A stretch of 64,000 bases of DNA from DATDAW01 sp036525185 (GCA_036525185.1 DATDAW010000041.1:1-64000); one strand, 5' to 3'; shown: positions 25,242-33,632, counted from the first letter of the stretch. Translations and numbers: made by a program. The notes: generated by a model not told the origin, from the sequence alone.

Positions 25242-25868
25242 ATGAAGGTCGCTGTGCAGGATGCCAATGTCTTGATCGACCTGGAACTTGCAGGACTATT
25301 CGAGGCTTGGTTTCAGACCGGTATCGAGGCGCACACGACGAGCTTCATCCGCGCGGAATTGGAGAAAGGGGGCCATCGACTCGCGCTCTCGTATTTCACC
25401 AGCGGGCAGGTGCGGGAACATGGGCTGACCTTTGAGGAATTGGCTGCGGTTTCCCTGCTCGAACAGGAGGTGGCCAGCAAGGCGAAGTTCAATGATTGCT
25501 CGGTCCTCTTTCTCGCGATGAAACTGGGCGCCATGCTGATCTCCGGTGATCTGGCGTTGAGGAAGGCCGGTCAGCAGCGGCGCGTGGAAGTTCGCGGGAC
25601 GTTATGGATTTTTGATGAATTGGTGGCGCGAAAGGTCATTAGCAGTGGCGTCGCGGCGGCAAGACTGGAATACCTGCGATCGCAGGACCGTTATTTCCCC
25701 GAAGCCGAATGCCAGACCTGGCTCAAGAAATGGCGGGTGAGAGCGGAATACATCGATCCGGCGCTCAAGGCGGCTGGCTGGGGGGTGGTGGAGGCAGCCG
25801 CATTTTGCGCGAATACCCGATCACTCTCGGGCGGATCGAAGGGGCTGGCAGGCGCGGCACTGCGCTGA
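25242..25868 (+). CDS. PIN-domain ribonuclease-like protein with accidental hsdR-derived tail
   Basis: 208 residues from ATG 25242. The PIN domain covers about residues 1-160, with acidic residues in VQDANVLIDLE (Asp near 6), RAELEKG, KFNDCSVLF and ISGDLALRK, the usual metal-binding set. From about residue 167 (RAEYIDPALKAAGWGVVE) the protein is no longer PIN: it matches the start of HsdR, then a one-base shift takes it out of frame until the stop. So the original C-terminus has been replaced by read-through into a broken hsdR. The PIN core is complete and could be active. It likely works with the upstream XRE-ImmA protein. Confidence 0.75.
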   Translation: MKVAVQDANVLIDLELAGLFEAWFQTGIEAHTTSFIRAELEKGGHRLALSYFTSGQVREHGLTFEELAAVSLLEQEVASKAKFNDCSVLFLAMKLGAMLISGDLALRKAGQQRRVEVRGTLWIFDELVARKVISSGVAAARLEYLRSQDRYFPEAECQTWLKKWRVRAEYIDPALKAAGWGVVEAAAFCANTRSLSGGSKGLAGAALR

Positions 25869-25905
25869 CGGCGGATTGCGTGCTTGTCTATCGCAACCCG
25901 GTGTT
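25740..25905 (+). pseudogene. hsdR: hsdR relic (type I restriction endonuclease, N-terminus)
   Basis: RAEYIDPALKAAGWGVVE in the PIN reading frame, then after a one-base deletion GGSRILREYPITLGRIEGAG and RRGTALTADCVLVYRNP. This is the N-terminal nuclease-domain start of HsdR (where DYVLVYRN is usual). It ends near 25905, followed by the palindromic repeat at 25949. The order hsdM-hsdS-XRE/ImmA-PIN-hsdR suggests the pair once lay inside a type I restriction operon. Confidence 0.75.
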
Positions 25906-25948
25906 TTTTATTCAGGCGTTTTCGGCAGGGTATCGGAAAGACCAGGAC

Positions 25949-26008
25949 GTTTTATCGAAACGTCCTTACCGGAAGACGTTGGTAGGGCGGTTTCGATGAA
26001 ACCGCCGT
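25949..26008. repeat. Dispersed palindromic element, copy 3 (full)
   Basis: The left arm ending CGTCCTTACC (25949-25970) pairs with the right arm GGTAGGGCGGTTTCGATGAA (from 25981) around the loop GGAAGACGTT. The right arm also contains its own hairpin (GGCGGTTTC-GAT-GAAACCGCC), as in copy 2. It truncates the hsdR relic and precedes lipA by about 110 bp. Confidence 0.7.
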
Positions 26009-26116
26009 CGACCGACAATAAGGTGGTTGCTCGATTCAGTTTTCTGAAATCAAGGCTGTAAAGCCAGTTGGGAAGGTTGATTTTGCCAGACGCGCCTCCT
26101 ATTATTTGCCCTTCAC

Positions 26117-27007
26117 ATGGCTACACCCAAGATCGACCCTGCCCTCCACAAGGAACGTAAGCCCGAATGGATTAAGGTTCGTCTCCCTTCGAATCCGAAG
26201 TTTTTCTCAACCAAAGCCCTGATTTCCGACCTCCGGCTCGTTACCGTTTGCGAAGAAGCCCAATGCCCGAATCGCTGGGAATGCTGGAGCCAGGGCACCG
26301 CGACGTTCATGATCGCGGGCGAACGCTGCACGCGCGCCTGCGGCTTCTGCGCAGTGAGCACGGCGAAACCATTTCCGCTGGAAGTCGACGAGCCGCAGCG
26401 AGTGGCGCAAGCCGTTGCGCGGATGGGGCTTAAACATGTCGTCATCACGGCTGTCGCGCGAGACGATCTCGCTGACGGCGGTGCGGAGCATTTCGCCCGG
26501 ACGATTGAAGCCGTGCGCAGGGTGGATGCGGAGATGATTATTGAAGTTTTGACCCCTGATTTTAACGGCAAGGACGAGTCGCTCCACGCTGTGCTCAACG
26601 CGGCCCCGCATATTTTTAATCACAACCTGGAAACGGTCGAGCGCCTCACACCGCTGGTTCGGTCGCGCGCGAAATACCGGTTGTCGCTCGATTTTCTGCG
26701 TCGTGCCAAGGAGATTTCGCCGTCGGTGGTGACCAAGAGCGGCATCATGCTCGGTCTTGGCGAGACGGAAACGGAGCTTTTTCAGGCCATGGACGACCTC
26801 CGCGAGGCAGGTGTGCAGGTGTTGACGATGGGCCAGTATCTGCGACCATCACCGAACCACTTGCCGGTGGTCGAATACATTCGCCCCGAGACATTCGACC
26901 TCTATGGCGACATCGCGAGGAAGAAAGGTTTTGCCCATGTCGCTTCGGGTCCGTTGGTCCGGAGTTCTTACCACGCAGCCGACTTTCACCCTGTGGAGCG
27001 GAAATAG
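26117..27007 (+). CDS. lipA: Lipoyl synthase
   Basis: 296 residues, full length. It inserts two sulfurs into protein-bound octanoyl chains of 2-oxo-acid dehydrogenases and the glycine cleavage H protein, using radical SAM chemistry. Both iron-sulfur motifs are visible: the auxiliary cluster C-x4-C-x5-C (VCEEAQCPNRWECW) and the SAM cluster CxxxCxxC (CTRACGFC). The family-specific HNLETV, MLGLGE and the late RSSYHA serine that ligates the auxiliary cluster are also present. LipB is not in the window. Confidence 0.95.
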   Translation: MATPKIDPALHKERKPEWIKVRLPSNPKFFSTKALISDLRLVTVCEEAQCPNRWECWSQGTATFMIAGERCTRACGFCAVSTAKPFPLEVDEPQRVAQAVARMGLKHVVITAVARDDLADGGAEHFARTIEAVRRVDAEMIIEVLTPDFNGKDESLHAVLNAAPHIFNHNLETVERLTPLVRSRAKYRLSLDFLRRAKEISPSVVTKSGIMLGLGETETELFQAMDDLREAGVQVLTMGQYLRPSPNHLPVVEYIRPETFDLYGDIARKKGFAHVASGPLVRSSYHAADFHPVERK

Positions 27008-27046
27008 GAAATAGGACGTAGTTTGGAAGTGGCTCCCGGAAATTCG

Positions 27047-27742
27047 ATGCCGTCGCCCGCGGCGGTAATTCCCGCGTATTGTGAGGAACCTTACATCGCG
27101 GCAGTGGTCTCCGGCGTTCGCAAGTACGTGGGTCAGGTGCTGGTAATCGATGACGGATCGCCCGACGCAACGGCCAAAAAAGCGCGTGAGGCGGGGGCCG
27201 AAGTGATCAGTCATGCGAGAAATCAGGGCAAAGGCGCAGCGCTCAAGACGGGTTTGAGGATTCTGGAATCCAGGCAGGCCAACTATTTTCTGGTGCTGGA
27301 TGGCGACGGTCAGCACGACCCAGACGATATTCCGAATTTTTTCGCTGCTGTAGCCGCAAACCCCTCAGTCGCAGTTTTTTGTGGAAATCGAATGGGCAAC
27401 ATCGACACGATGCCTCGACTTCGGCGTTGGACGAATCAATACATGTCCAATCGTGTCAGCCGGGCGTGCCGCCAGATGATCCCGGACACCCAATGCGGTT
27501 TCCGCATGTATCGCCGCGACACTTTGCCGCACCTGCTCTGCGAGACGAACAAGTTCGACTACGAAACCGAAGTGCTCCTACTCATTGCGCGTCACGGCTT
27601 TAAGATCGATTCCGTGACCGTAAAGACGATCTACGGCGACGAAACGAGCCAAATTCATCCCTTGCGTGACGCGATCCGGTTTTTCCGTTTGATGGATCGG
27701 TATCGATCCACATCCGCAGGTAAAAACGGGGCTTCGATGTAA
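27047..27742 (+). CDS. Glycosyltransferase family 2 (dolichol-phosphate-mannose-synthase-like)
   Basis: About 231 residues from the ATG at 27047; a TTG at 27023 would add eight residues. GT-A fold: AAVIPAYCEE at the start, VLVIDDGSPDAT, NQGKGAALKTGL and the nucleotide-sugar/metal motif LDGDGQHDPDDI. DTQCGFRMYRRD and FDYETEVLLLIARHGFKI are characteristic of the DPM1/Dpm-like subgroup, which transfers sugars to polyprenyl phosphate. It lacks C-terminal membrane helices, so it is of the soluble or peripheral kind. It starts 39 bp after lipA. Confidence 0.85.
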   Translation: MPSPAAVIPAYCEEPYIAAVVSGVRKYVGQVLVIDDGSPDATAKKAREAGAEVISHARNQGKGAALKTGLRILESRQANYFLVLDGDGQHDPDDIPNFFAAVAANPSVAVFCGNRMGNIDTMPRLRRWTNQYMSNRVSRACRQMIPDTQCGFRMYRRDTLPHLLCETNKFDYETEVLLLIARHGFKIDSVTVKTIYGDETSQIHPLRDAIRFFRLMDRYRSTSAGKNGASM

Positions 27743-27837
27743 CGGGTTGTCGGGTCTGTTTTGGCGATGAGGGAGCATGCGGAATACGTTACGCTGTGAA
27801 CACGCCGGTTGTGCAGGAAGGACGAAGGAACTAACTC

Positions 27838-29058
27838 TTAGGGCGTCGCCGTCGGCGTGGGTGATGGAGTTGGCGTGGGTGATGGAGTTGGCGTGGGTGA
27901 TGGAGTTGGCGTTGGCGTGGGAGTGGGTGTCGGAGTCGGAGTTGTGAAGGCCTCTAGGGTTACGGACGCTGCCGCGAAGTTCCGCAGAAAGAGAACGTCC
28001 TTGGATGGATCGTCGGGGACTTCGACGGTGATGGTGTAAGGCAAAGGAAATCCGATCGAGCCATCGGCCAGGACCTGCAACTGACTCAGGATTCCATCAA
28101 TGACGTCATCGCGGCCGACATTTCCCAAACTGTCCGAGATCTGGTCATCGATCGATTCCAGGAGCACATCGAGGACGGGTTGGCCGCCATTGTCCGAGGC
28201 ATAGGATATCAAAAGGTCATACAGTGGCGTCGCCTCAGCTTCCGCGAGATGGATGTTTAGCTTTCCATCGATAAAGAGCATATCACTCCCATAGAGCGCC
28301 ACGGCGCTCGCGGTGCTTCCCTCACTCGAGGCCTTAAGAGAAACGTCGGAGAGATCGATAGTGACATTCCGATCGGCGTTTTTTTGCCAGTCAATGGCGA
28401 CCGGATCGCGAACGACACCGAGCGCGACGGCCTGAGGTTTCAAAGCCGTCTTCTTCTCCACACGGGTCTGCACATCGGAGTCGAGGGTGAAGGTGGCGCC
28501 GGTGAGAGGGTCTGGACCACCTGCCTGCTTCTTTGTCGTTGCAAGTGCCTTGGCTTCCTCGAGGGCTTGGGCATTTGCCAATTGATCTGTTTCGGCGATC
28601 AGCGGGGCTTCTTCGCTCTTATCAACCTCCTTGAAGGCGTTGGGGTCCTTTTTGCTGGGCTGGGTCTTTTCCTTGATGTCGGAGGCGAGTTGTTCAGGAC
28701 CCGCAATGCCGCCCGCCAGGGAATTTAGGATCTCGGTTAGCCTTGCTTGCTCGCCAGCGTTGGCTTTCTCATTGCCGTTGTTATTTCCCGCCGGTTTTCT
28801 GCTGACACGAAAATCTTCGGTCTTGGGGTTGGACACCCTGGCGGCCGCGGTGCAAACGCCTGTTGTCTTTTTCACCTTCTTTGCGTCGGCTTTGATCACG
28901 ATAGTCTTTTGCGACCCGTTGACGCTGGCCTCAGCGACTTGCGAATGCGCGGCGAATGGGACGACGAAAAGAGCGCAGGCTAACATGGAGAGTGCGAGTG
29001 ACCACGCGGTGCGGGCCGAGGGATTGGGAGGAACTGGCCTTGGAATCTTGTAATTCAT
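27838..29058 (-). CDS. Secreted hypothetical protein with Thr-Pro repeat tail
   Basis: 406 residues. A signal peptide (about 17-42, ending AAHSQV) precedes an acidic, low-complexity first half (EDFRVSRKPAGNNNGNEKANAG, TQPSKKDPNAFKEVDKSEEAP) and a more ordered domain (about 205-370, DRNVTIDLSDVSLKASSEG, LYGSDMLFIDGKLNIHL). It ends in about 30 residues of TPTP/SPTP. Such tails often serve as linkers or glycosylated stalks in Verrucomicrobia, but here nothing follows, so a lost C-terminal domain is possible. Function unknown. Confidence 0.7.
   Translation of the reverse strand: MNYKIPRPVPPNPSARTAWSLALSMLACALFVVPFAAHSQVAEASVNGSQKTIVIKADAKKVKKTTGVCTAAARVSNPKTEDFRVSRKPAGNNNGNEKANAGEQARLTEILNSLAGGIAGPEQLASDIKEKTQPSKKDPNAFKEVDKSEEAPLIAETDQLANAQALEEAKALATTKKQAGGPDPLTGATFTLDSDVQTRVEKKTALKPQAVALGVVRDPVAIDWQKNADRNVTIDLSDVSLKASSEGSTASAVALYGSDMLFIDGKLNIHLAEAEATPLYDLLISYASDNGGQPVLDVLLESIDDQISDSLGNVGRDDVIDGILSQLQVLADGSIGFPLPYTITVEVPDDPSKDVLFLRNFAAASVTLEAFTTPTPTPTPTPTPTPSPTPTPSPTPTPSPTPTATP
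27854..27907. repeat. 18-bp tandem repeat, three copies
   Basis: GGCGTGGGTGATGGAGTT occurs three times exactly (27854, 27872, 27890) and encodes, on the minus strand, the Thr-Pro-Ser-Pro tail of the secreted protein. Degenerate GT-rich units follow to about 27950. Identical units suggest recent slippage and length variation between strains. Confidence 0.85.
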
Positions 29059-29340
29059 GGCAATTCAATGGTGGGGGCGGATTCGGAAAAAAAGGGGACG
29101 CACACGCCCAGTGGTGACGCTGGCCGCGCGGTTTGCCGGTTGGGCGAAAGCACCGCCCGAGCGGGCGGCATTGGCTCGGGCACGATTCGCGTGGAGTCGG
29201 CGCTTTCATGAAACAACGGTAGAACGGGGTAGGGGCGGATCAAGGGTAAGTGCGAGCTGCCACCGGCACAACCACGACGGCGAGACCACCAGGTCCAAAA
29301 CTCAGCGCACCGTTGTCCGTCCGTTTACGTGACGACCTCG

Positions 29341-30195
29341 CTATCCTCGGCTGCTCTTGGGAAGGCTTTGCTGCGGGATTTGATAAAAGCGAAAGCCGCG
29401 CTGTGCGATTTCGTCGACGAGGGTTTCGATGAATCGGAGGCTCGCTGGGTTTCCTGCGAGGTCGTTTTTGCCTTCGTGCACGAGCAGAATCGCACCGGGG
29501 ACAAGGTGGCGAAGAATGTGCGCAGTCGAGCGTTTGATATTGCAGACGATCCCATCGTAGGCGCGGACGGTCCAGCCCAGCAGCGTCATTCCGCGATGAC
29601 TCAGCACGCGATGCAAGAAGGGGTTTTTCACTCCGGCCGGACACCGAAAATAGGGCAGGGGAATGACGTCTTCGTTCCGGATTCTTTGGGTGCAGCGGTC
29701 AATTTCGGCGGCTATATGCACCGGGGAAAGCATCCAGAACCACGGTAGTGGATGCGTCATCGTGTGGTTGGCAACGGAATGACCGAGTTCCGTAACCCGT
29801 CGTGTCACTCCCGGGAATTTTCCGATCTGATTGCCGCGAAAGAAGAATGTGGCTGTAATTCCTTTGGCGTTAAGCATTTCCGCCAGCGGGATAGAGTCTG
29901 GCGAGGGCCCGTCGTCGATGGTCAGCCACACTGCTTTTTGACTGAGAGGCAACCGGTTGAGGACCGGTCCGAGCCAGTTTGAACCCGGGAGGATCATCCC
30001 GACAAGCACCAATCCATGGGCACACACAGCGTATACCAAGGCCCACCAAGCCAGGTTGCTTGTGACGACCAGCACAGGTGCCATCAGCGATGCCACCAAA
30101 AGAAATCTCCGCCACCAAACCCACGCCTGGCTCAATCTGAGATCCGGAAGGGGGCTGGAGCGAGTCACTTGGGCCGTTGTCATCCTCACATCCAT
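29341..30195 (-). CDS. Membrane-anchored polysaccharide deacetylase (NodB homology)
   Basis: 284 residues. Two N-terminal hydrophobic segments (about 28-50 and 52-72) are followed by the NodB domain: metal/catalytic motif 1 as WLTIDDGPSPDS (Asp-Asp present), motif 2 HTMTHP (zinc-binding His-x3-His) and motif 3 FRCPAG, then LLVHEG late in the domain. Family enzymes remove N- or O-acetyl groups from chitin oligomers, peptidoglycan or capsular sugars with a divalent metal. An in-frame ATG four codons downstream is an alternative start. The 282 bp before the preceding gene, 29059-29340, hold nothing I can support. Confidence 0.87.
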   Translation of the reverse strand: MDVRMTTAQVTRSSPLPDLRLSQAWVWWRRFLLVASLMAPVLVVTSNLAWWALVYAVCAHGLVLVGMILPGSNWLGPVLNRLPLSQKAVWLTIDDGPSPDSIPLAEMLNAKGITATFFFRGNQIGKFPGVTRRVTELGHSVANHTMTHPLPWFWMLSPVHIAAEIDRCTQRIRNEDVIPLPYFRCPAGVKNPFLHRVLSHRGMTLLGWTVRAYDGIVCNIKRSTAHILRHLVPGAILLVHEGKNDLAGNPASLRFIETLVDEIAQRGFRFYQIPQQSLPKSSRG

Positions 30196-30311
30196 GCCGC
30201 GTTATTTCCCGCGTTTCCACTCCGTTGTTTCTTGCTCACGTGTAATGATTAATGAGTCTTCGTACGCCAATTTATGCACATTTTCGGGTGAATAAGCCAT
30301 ACATAGAAAAT

Positions 30312-30824
30312 ATGACCGCATTCGTTGCTCTCTTGCGCGCCATCAACGTCGGGGGCACAGGCAAGCTGCCGATGAGCGACCTTAAAGCCATGTGCGAGAA
30401 AGCAGGGTTTGAGAAAGTGCAAACCTATATCGCTAGCGGCAATGTCGTCTTCCTGAGTCAGCAATCGGCGGCCAAGGTAAAATCTGCGCTCGAAGAGCGT
30501 CTACGAGCGTATGCGGGGAAGCCGGTTGGCGTGCTTGTGCGCACGGCAGCGGAAATCGCTAATGTCCTGGCGGAGAATCCGTTTCCCACGGCACCGCCCA
30601 ATCGCACGGTGGCAATTTTTCTGGATGAGCCGCCGCGTGGAAATGCTTTGGACGAAATTCGCGGTCGCAAGGACGAGGAAATCCGGCTTGGGACCCGGGA
30701 AATTTATGTCTTTTATGGCGATGGCATAGGCCAATCCAAACTGACTATTCCTGCCGCCAAGACTGGAACAGCGCGCAACATTAACACGGTCGCGAAGCTG
30801 GCTGAAATGGCCGCGAAACTTTAA
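30312..30824 (+). CDS. DUF1697 family protein
   Basis: 170 residues. I start at the ATG at 30312 because MTAFVALLRAINVGGTGKLPM is the standard N-terminus of the family; the frame is open for 20 codons before it. The ASGNVVF motif and the late AAKTGTARNINTV segment also match. The family is widespread, cytosolic and uncharacterised. It converges with guaA (10 bp between stops). Confidence 0.88.
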   Translation: MTAFVALLRAINVGGTGKLPMSDLKAMCEKAGFEKVQTYIASGNVVFLSQQSAAKVKSALEERLRAYAGKPVGVLVRTAAEIANVLAENPFPTAPPNRTVAIFLDEPPRGNALDEIRGRKDEEIRLGTREIYVFYGDGIGQSKLTIPAAKTGTARNINTVAKLAEMAAKL

Positions 30825-30833
30825 GCGGACCAC

Positions 30834-32408
30834 CTATTCCCACTCGATCGTGGCGGGCGGTTTGCTGGAAATATCGTAGCAAACCCGATTGACGCCTTTA
30901 ACTTCGTTGATGATTCGCGCCGAGATCCGGGCGAGCAAATCGTACGGCAGCCGCACCCAGTCAGCGGTCATGCCGTCCTGACTTTCCACGATGCGCAGCG
31001 CAATGGTGTTGTCGTAGGTCCGTTCGTCGCCCATAACGCCTACGGACCGCACCGGCAACAGCACGGCGAACGATTGCCAGACCCGGTAATACCATTCCGA
31101 CGCCTTCATTTCATTGACGACGATTTCGTCTGCGTCCCGCAAAATTCGCAGCCGCTCTTCGGTGATCTCACCCAGAATGCGAACGGCGAGTCCCGGACCC
31201 GGAAATGGTTGGCGGAAAACGACTTCCTTCGGCAATCCGATCTGGAGACCCACCTGCCGAACCTCGTCTTTGAAAAGCTGACGGAGCGGTTCGACAAGTT
31301 CGAAATCCATGTCTTCCGGCAAGCCGCCGACGTTGTGGTGACTCTTGATGAGCGCCGCTGGGTTTCCGGAAATCGAGACGCTTTCAATGACATCGGGATA
31401 CAGCGTTCCTTGCGCCAGAAATTTGTAGTGCGATTCGTCGCCCGGCGGATGGTCCGCCTTCAATTCCAAGGCTGCCTGTTCGAAAACGCGGACGAATTCA
31501 TTGCCGATAATTTTACGTTTTTGTTCCGGATCAGTCACTCCACTGAGCTTTGAAAGGAAGCTTTGGGAAGCGTCGACATATTTGAGTTTGATCTGGAAAT
31601 TCTCGCCGAAAAGCCGCTGGACGGCTTCGGCTTCCTTCGAACGCAACAACCCGTTGTTGACGAAAATACAGGTCAATTGATCGCCGATCGCCTTGTGCAA
31701 AAGGGCGGCAGCGACCGAGGAATCGACACCGCCGCTCAGACCGAGAATGACTTTTTCCGAGCCGACTTTCGTCCGGATTTCCGCGCAGGCTTGGTCGATG
31801 AATGAGCCCATCGTCCAATCCATCGCGCAACCGCAGATCGCGTAGACAAAATTCTGCAAAATCTCGTGGCCGCGCGGAGTATGGGCGACCTCGGGGTGAA
31901 ACTGAAGTCCGTAAAATTTTCGCTTTACGTCTTCGATCACGGCGAATGGCGAGTTTTCAGTCGTTCCCACCGGCTCAAAGCCTGCGGGAAGTTCCGTGAC
32001 TTTATCGCCGTGACTGTTCCAGACATCGAGCGTTGCTGGCAAATCCCGGAAAAGCGGGCAGTCGGTCTTCACCGATAAATGTCCCGGGCCGAATTCGCGT
32101 CGTCCAGAATATTCCACTTTGCCGCCGAGATGATGAGCCAAAAGCTGCATCCCGTAGCAAATGCCGAGAACAGGGATTCCAAGGGAGAAAATTGCCGAGT
32201 GAGGCTGTGGCGCGTTATCCGCATAAACACTGGCAGGACCGCCACTTAGAATGATCCCTTTTGCGCCAGCCGCGGCTATATCCTCGGCCGGCGTGTCGTA
32301 TTTCAAGATCTCGGAATATACCTGACACTCGCGAACGCGGCGGGCGATGACCTGGGTGTATTGCGAACCGAAGTCGAGAATGACGATTTTGGAAATTCCT
32401 CCGCTCAT
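30834..32408 (-). CDS. guaA: GMP synthase (glutamine-hydrolysing)
   Basis: 524 residues from the ATG at 32408, which gives the usual short lead to KIVILDFGSQYTQVIARRVRE; the frame is open further upstream across a CT-rich tract without family similarity. Class I glutamine amidotransferase domain (about 8-195): nucleophile Cys in GICYGMQL, the oxyanion loop ILSGGPASVY, and the His-Glu pair in FHPEVAHT. ATP-pyrophosphatase domain (about 205-400) with the P-loop LSGGVDSSVAA. C-terminal dimerisation domain ending in KPPATIEWE. Converts XMP to GMP. The gene lies 77 bp downstream of the cyclophilin gene on the same strand. Confidence 0.97.
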   Translation of the reverse strand: MSGGISKIVILDFGSQYTQVIARRVRECQVYSEILKYDTPAEDIAAAGAKGIILSGGPASVYADNAPQPHSAIFSLGIPVLGICYGMQLLAHHLGGKVEYSGRREFGPGHLSVKTDCPLFRDLPATLDVWNSHGDKVTELPAGFEPVGTTENSPFAVIEDVKRKFYGLQFHPEVAHTPRGHEILQNFVYAICGCAMDWTMGSFIDQACAEIRTKVGSEKVILGLSGGVDSSVAAALLHKAIGDQLTCIFVNNGLLRSKEAEAVQRLFGENFQIKLKYVDASQSFLSKLSGVTDPEQKRKIIGNEFVRVFEQAALELKADHPPGDESHYKFLAQGTLYPDVIESVSISGNPAALIKSHHNVGGLPEDMDFELVEPLRQLFKDEVRQVGLQIGLPKEVVFRQPFPGPGLAVRILGEITEERLRILRDADEIVVNEMKASEWYYRVWQSFAVLLPVRSVGVMGDERTYDNTIALRIVESQDGMTADWVRLPYDLLARISARIINEVKGVNRVCYDISSKPPATIEWE

Positions 32409-32485
32409 GCTTGGCTGTCTCTTACTTCTTTTCTCTTTCTCTTTCTCTCTTGCTTCACGCAAGGCGCGTTGATTTCTCCGTGCTC

Positions 32486-32998
32486 CTATTTCTTAACAAT
32501 CGTCATAGTCATCGCGTCGCCCCGCTTGATTTGATCAACGATCTGCATGCCATCTGCCAGGACGCGGCCGAATACCGTGTATTGCATGTCGAGGTGCGGT
32601 GCGTCCTTGAGAACGATGTAGAACTGGCTATTGGCGGAATTCGGGTTGTTGGTGCGTGCGGCAGCCAGTGCTCCGCGCGTGTTTTTGTAAGCACGATTCA
32701 CTTCGAGCGGGAGATCGGGATATTTCGAACCCCCGGAGCCTGCACCGGGAACATCGACGCCGTTTTTCGTTTTCGGATCGCCCACCTGCGCAACGAAGTT
32801 CGGGACGATGCGATGGAACCGGATGCCGTCGTAAAAACCTTCGCTGGCGAGAAGGAGGATGCGTTCGGCGTGCTTGGGAGCCGCATCCGCGAAAAGCTCG
32901 AGGTAAAAATCGCCCGCAGGCACGCCGACGCGAAGGACCGGGTCTTTACGATCAAGAAATTGAGAATCAGCTGGTTTGGAGACAGGGGTGTCGCTCAT
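32486..32998 (-). CDS. Cyclophilin-type peptidyl-prolyl cis-trans isomerase
   Basis: 170 residues, a single cyclophilin domain without signal peptide, so cytosolic. The active-site Arg and Phe are in GIRFHRIVPNFVAQVGDP, and NSANSQFYI and LDMQYTVFGRVLADGMQIVD are the other conserved blocks. Catalyses proline isomerisation during folding. It precedes guaA in the same direction, 77 bp apart, and could share a transcript. Confidence 0.92.
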   Translation of the reverse strand: MSDTPVSKPADSQFLDRKDPVLRVGVPAGDFYLELFADAAPKHAERILLLASEGFYDGIRFHRIVPNFVAQVGDPKTKNGVDVPGAGSGGSKYPDLPLEVNRAYKNTRGALAAARTNNPNSANSQFYIVLKDAPHLDMQYTVFGRVLADGMQIVDQIKRGDAMTMTIVKK

Positions 32999-33142
32999 CT
33001 ATGGACCAAATCAGACAGCCCGAAGTCAGGCAAGCGTGGATTTTCACCTCTTTAATCGCGCTCTTTCTCTTGCTCCTTACCCCTTGCTCTTGGGTAGAAG
33101 CGCGTCCTGCTGAGAGCAAGAGTAAAGTAAGAACGTCCCTTC

Positions 33143-33182
33143 AAAAAAAAACGCGCAACCCGTGCAGGGCTGCGCGTTTTTC
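33143..33182 (-). terminator. Intrinsic terminator of the RNA-binding protein gene
   Basis: A GC-rich hairpin, ACGCGCAACCC / GGGCTGCGCGT with loop GTGCA (33151-33176), flanked on the left by nine A (a T-run on the minus strand) and on the right by TTTTT. It lies 28 bp beyond the stop of the RRM gene. The symmetry means it could also stop transcription from the other side. Confidence 0.85.
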
Positions 33183-33209
33183 AAAAGGACTTGTCAGTCG
33201 GACCGGGAA

Positions 33210-33632
33210 TTACCGGCCGCGTCCGCCGCCACGATGATCGAAGCTGCGGCCACCGCCGCCGCTGCGCCCACCGCCACCACCGCGTTGTTCGTAACCGCCA
33301 CGGCCACCGCCACCGCCACCGCCGCGCTGTTCGTAGCCGCCACGTCCACCACCGCCAAAGCCGCGTGCACCGCCTGGAGCATCGCCTTTGGGCCGCGCTT
33401 CGTTGACGGTCAGCGAACGGCCGTCGAGCTCGAATCCGTTGAATTTGGAGGTCGCGTCCGCTGCTTCGGCGTCCGTGGAGTAGGTCACGAAAGCAAAGCC
33501 GCGTGATTTACCGGTGAATTTGTCCTGCATAAGCGCGACTTCCTTGACGGTGCCGGCTTGTGCGAAGAGGTCTTGCAGGTCCATCTCGGTGGTATTGAAC
33601 GAGAGGTTGCCTACGAATAGTTTATTACCCAT
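33210..33632 (-). CDS. RRM-type RNA-binding protein with Gly-rich tail
   Basis: 140 residues from ATG 33632, chosen because MGNKLFVGNLSFNTTE is the normal opening; eight further codons are open upstream. One RNA-recognition motif (about 3-80) with RNP2 LFVGNL and RNP1 KSRGFAFVTY, then a Gly-Arg-rich tail of about 55 residues (repeats of GGYEQRGGGGG). This layout matches the cyanobacterial Rbp and other bacterial RRM proteins linked to cold or mRNA regulation. The 5' flank to 33800 is about 165 bp without a gene and may be a long leader. The tail is encoded by GC-rich repeats prone to length change. Confidence 0.92.
   Translation of the reverse strand: MGNKLFVGNLSFNTTEMDLQDLFAQAGTVKEVALMQDKFTGKSRGFAFVTYSTDAEAADATSKFNGFELDGRSLTVNEARPKGDAPGGARGFGGGGRGGYEQRGGGGGGGRGGYEQRGGGGGRSGGGGRSFDHRGGGRGR

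Noticed and set aside
27854..27907. CRISPR-like array
   Set aside because: The repeats are contiguous, without spacers, and encode a Thr-Pro tail.
29059..29340. Riboswitch or small RNA in the gap between the secreted protein and the deacetylase genes
   Set aside because: GC-rich sequence with several possible short stems, but none matches a known riboswitch core I can name and no terminator follows.
33001..33237. Small plus-strand gene with a signal-peptide-like start after the cyclophilin gene
   Set aside because: The frame begins plausibly (hydrophobic core near residues 14-30) but then runs straight through the strong terminator hairpin and antisense to the RRM gene tail. Low-complexity sequence explains the hydrophobic run.
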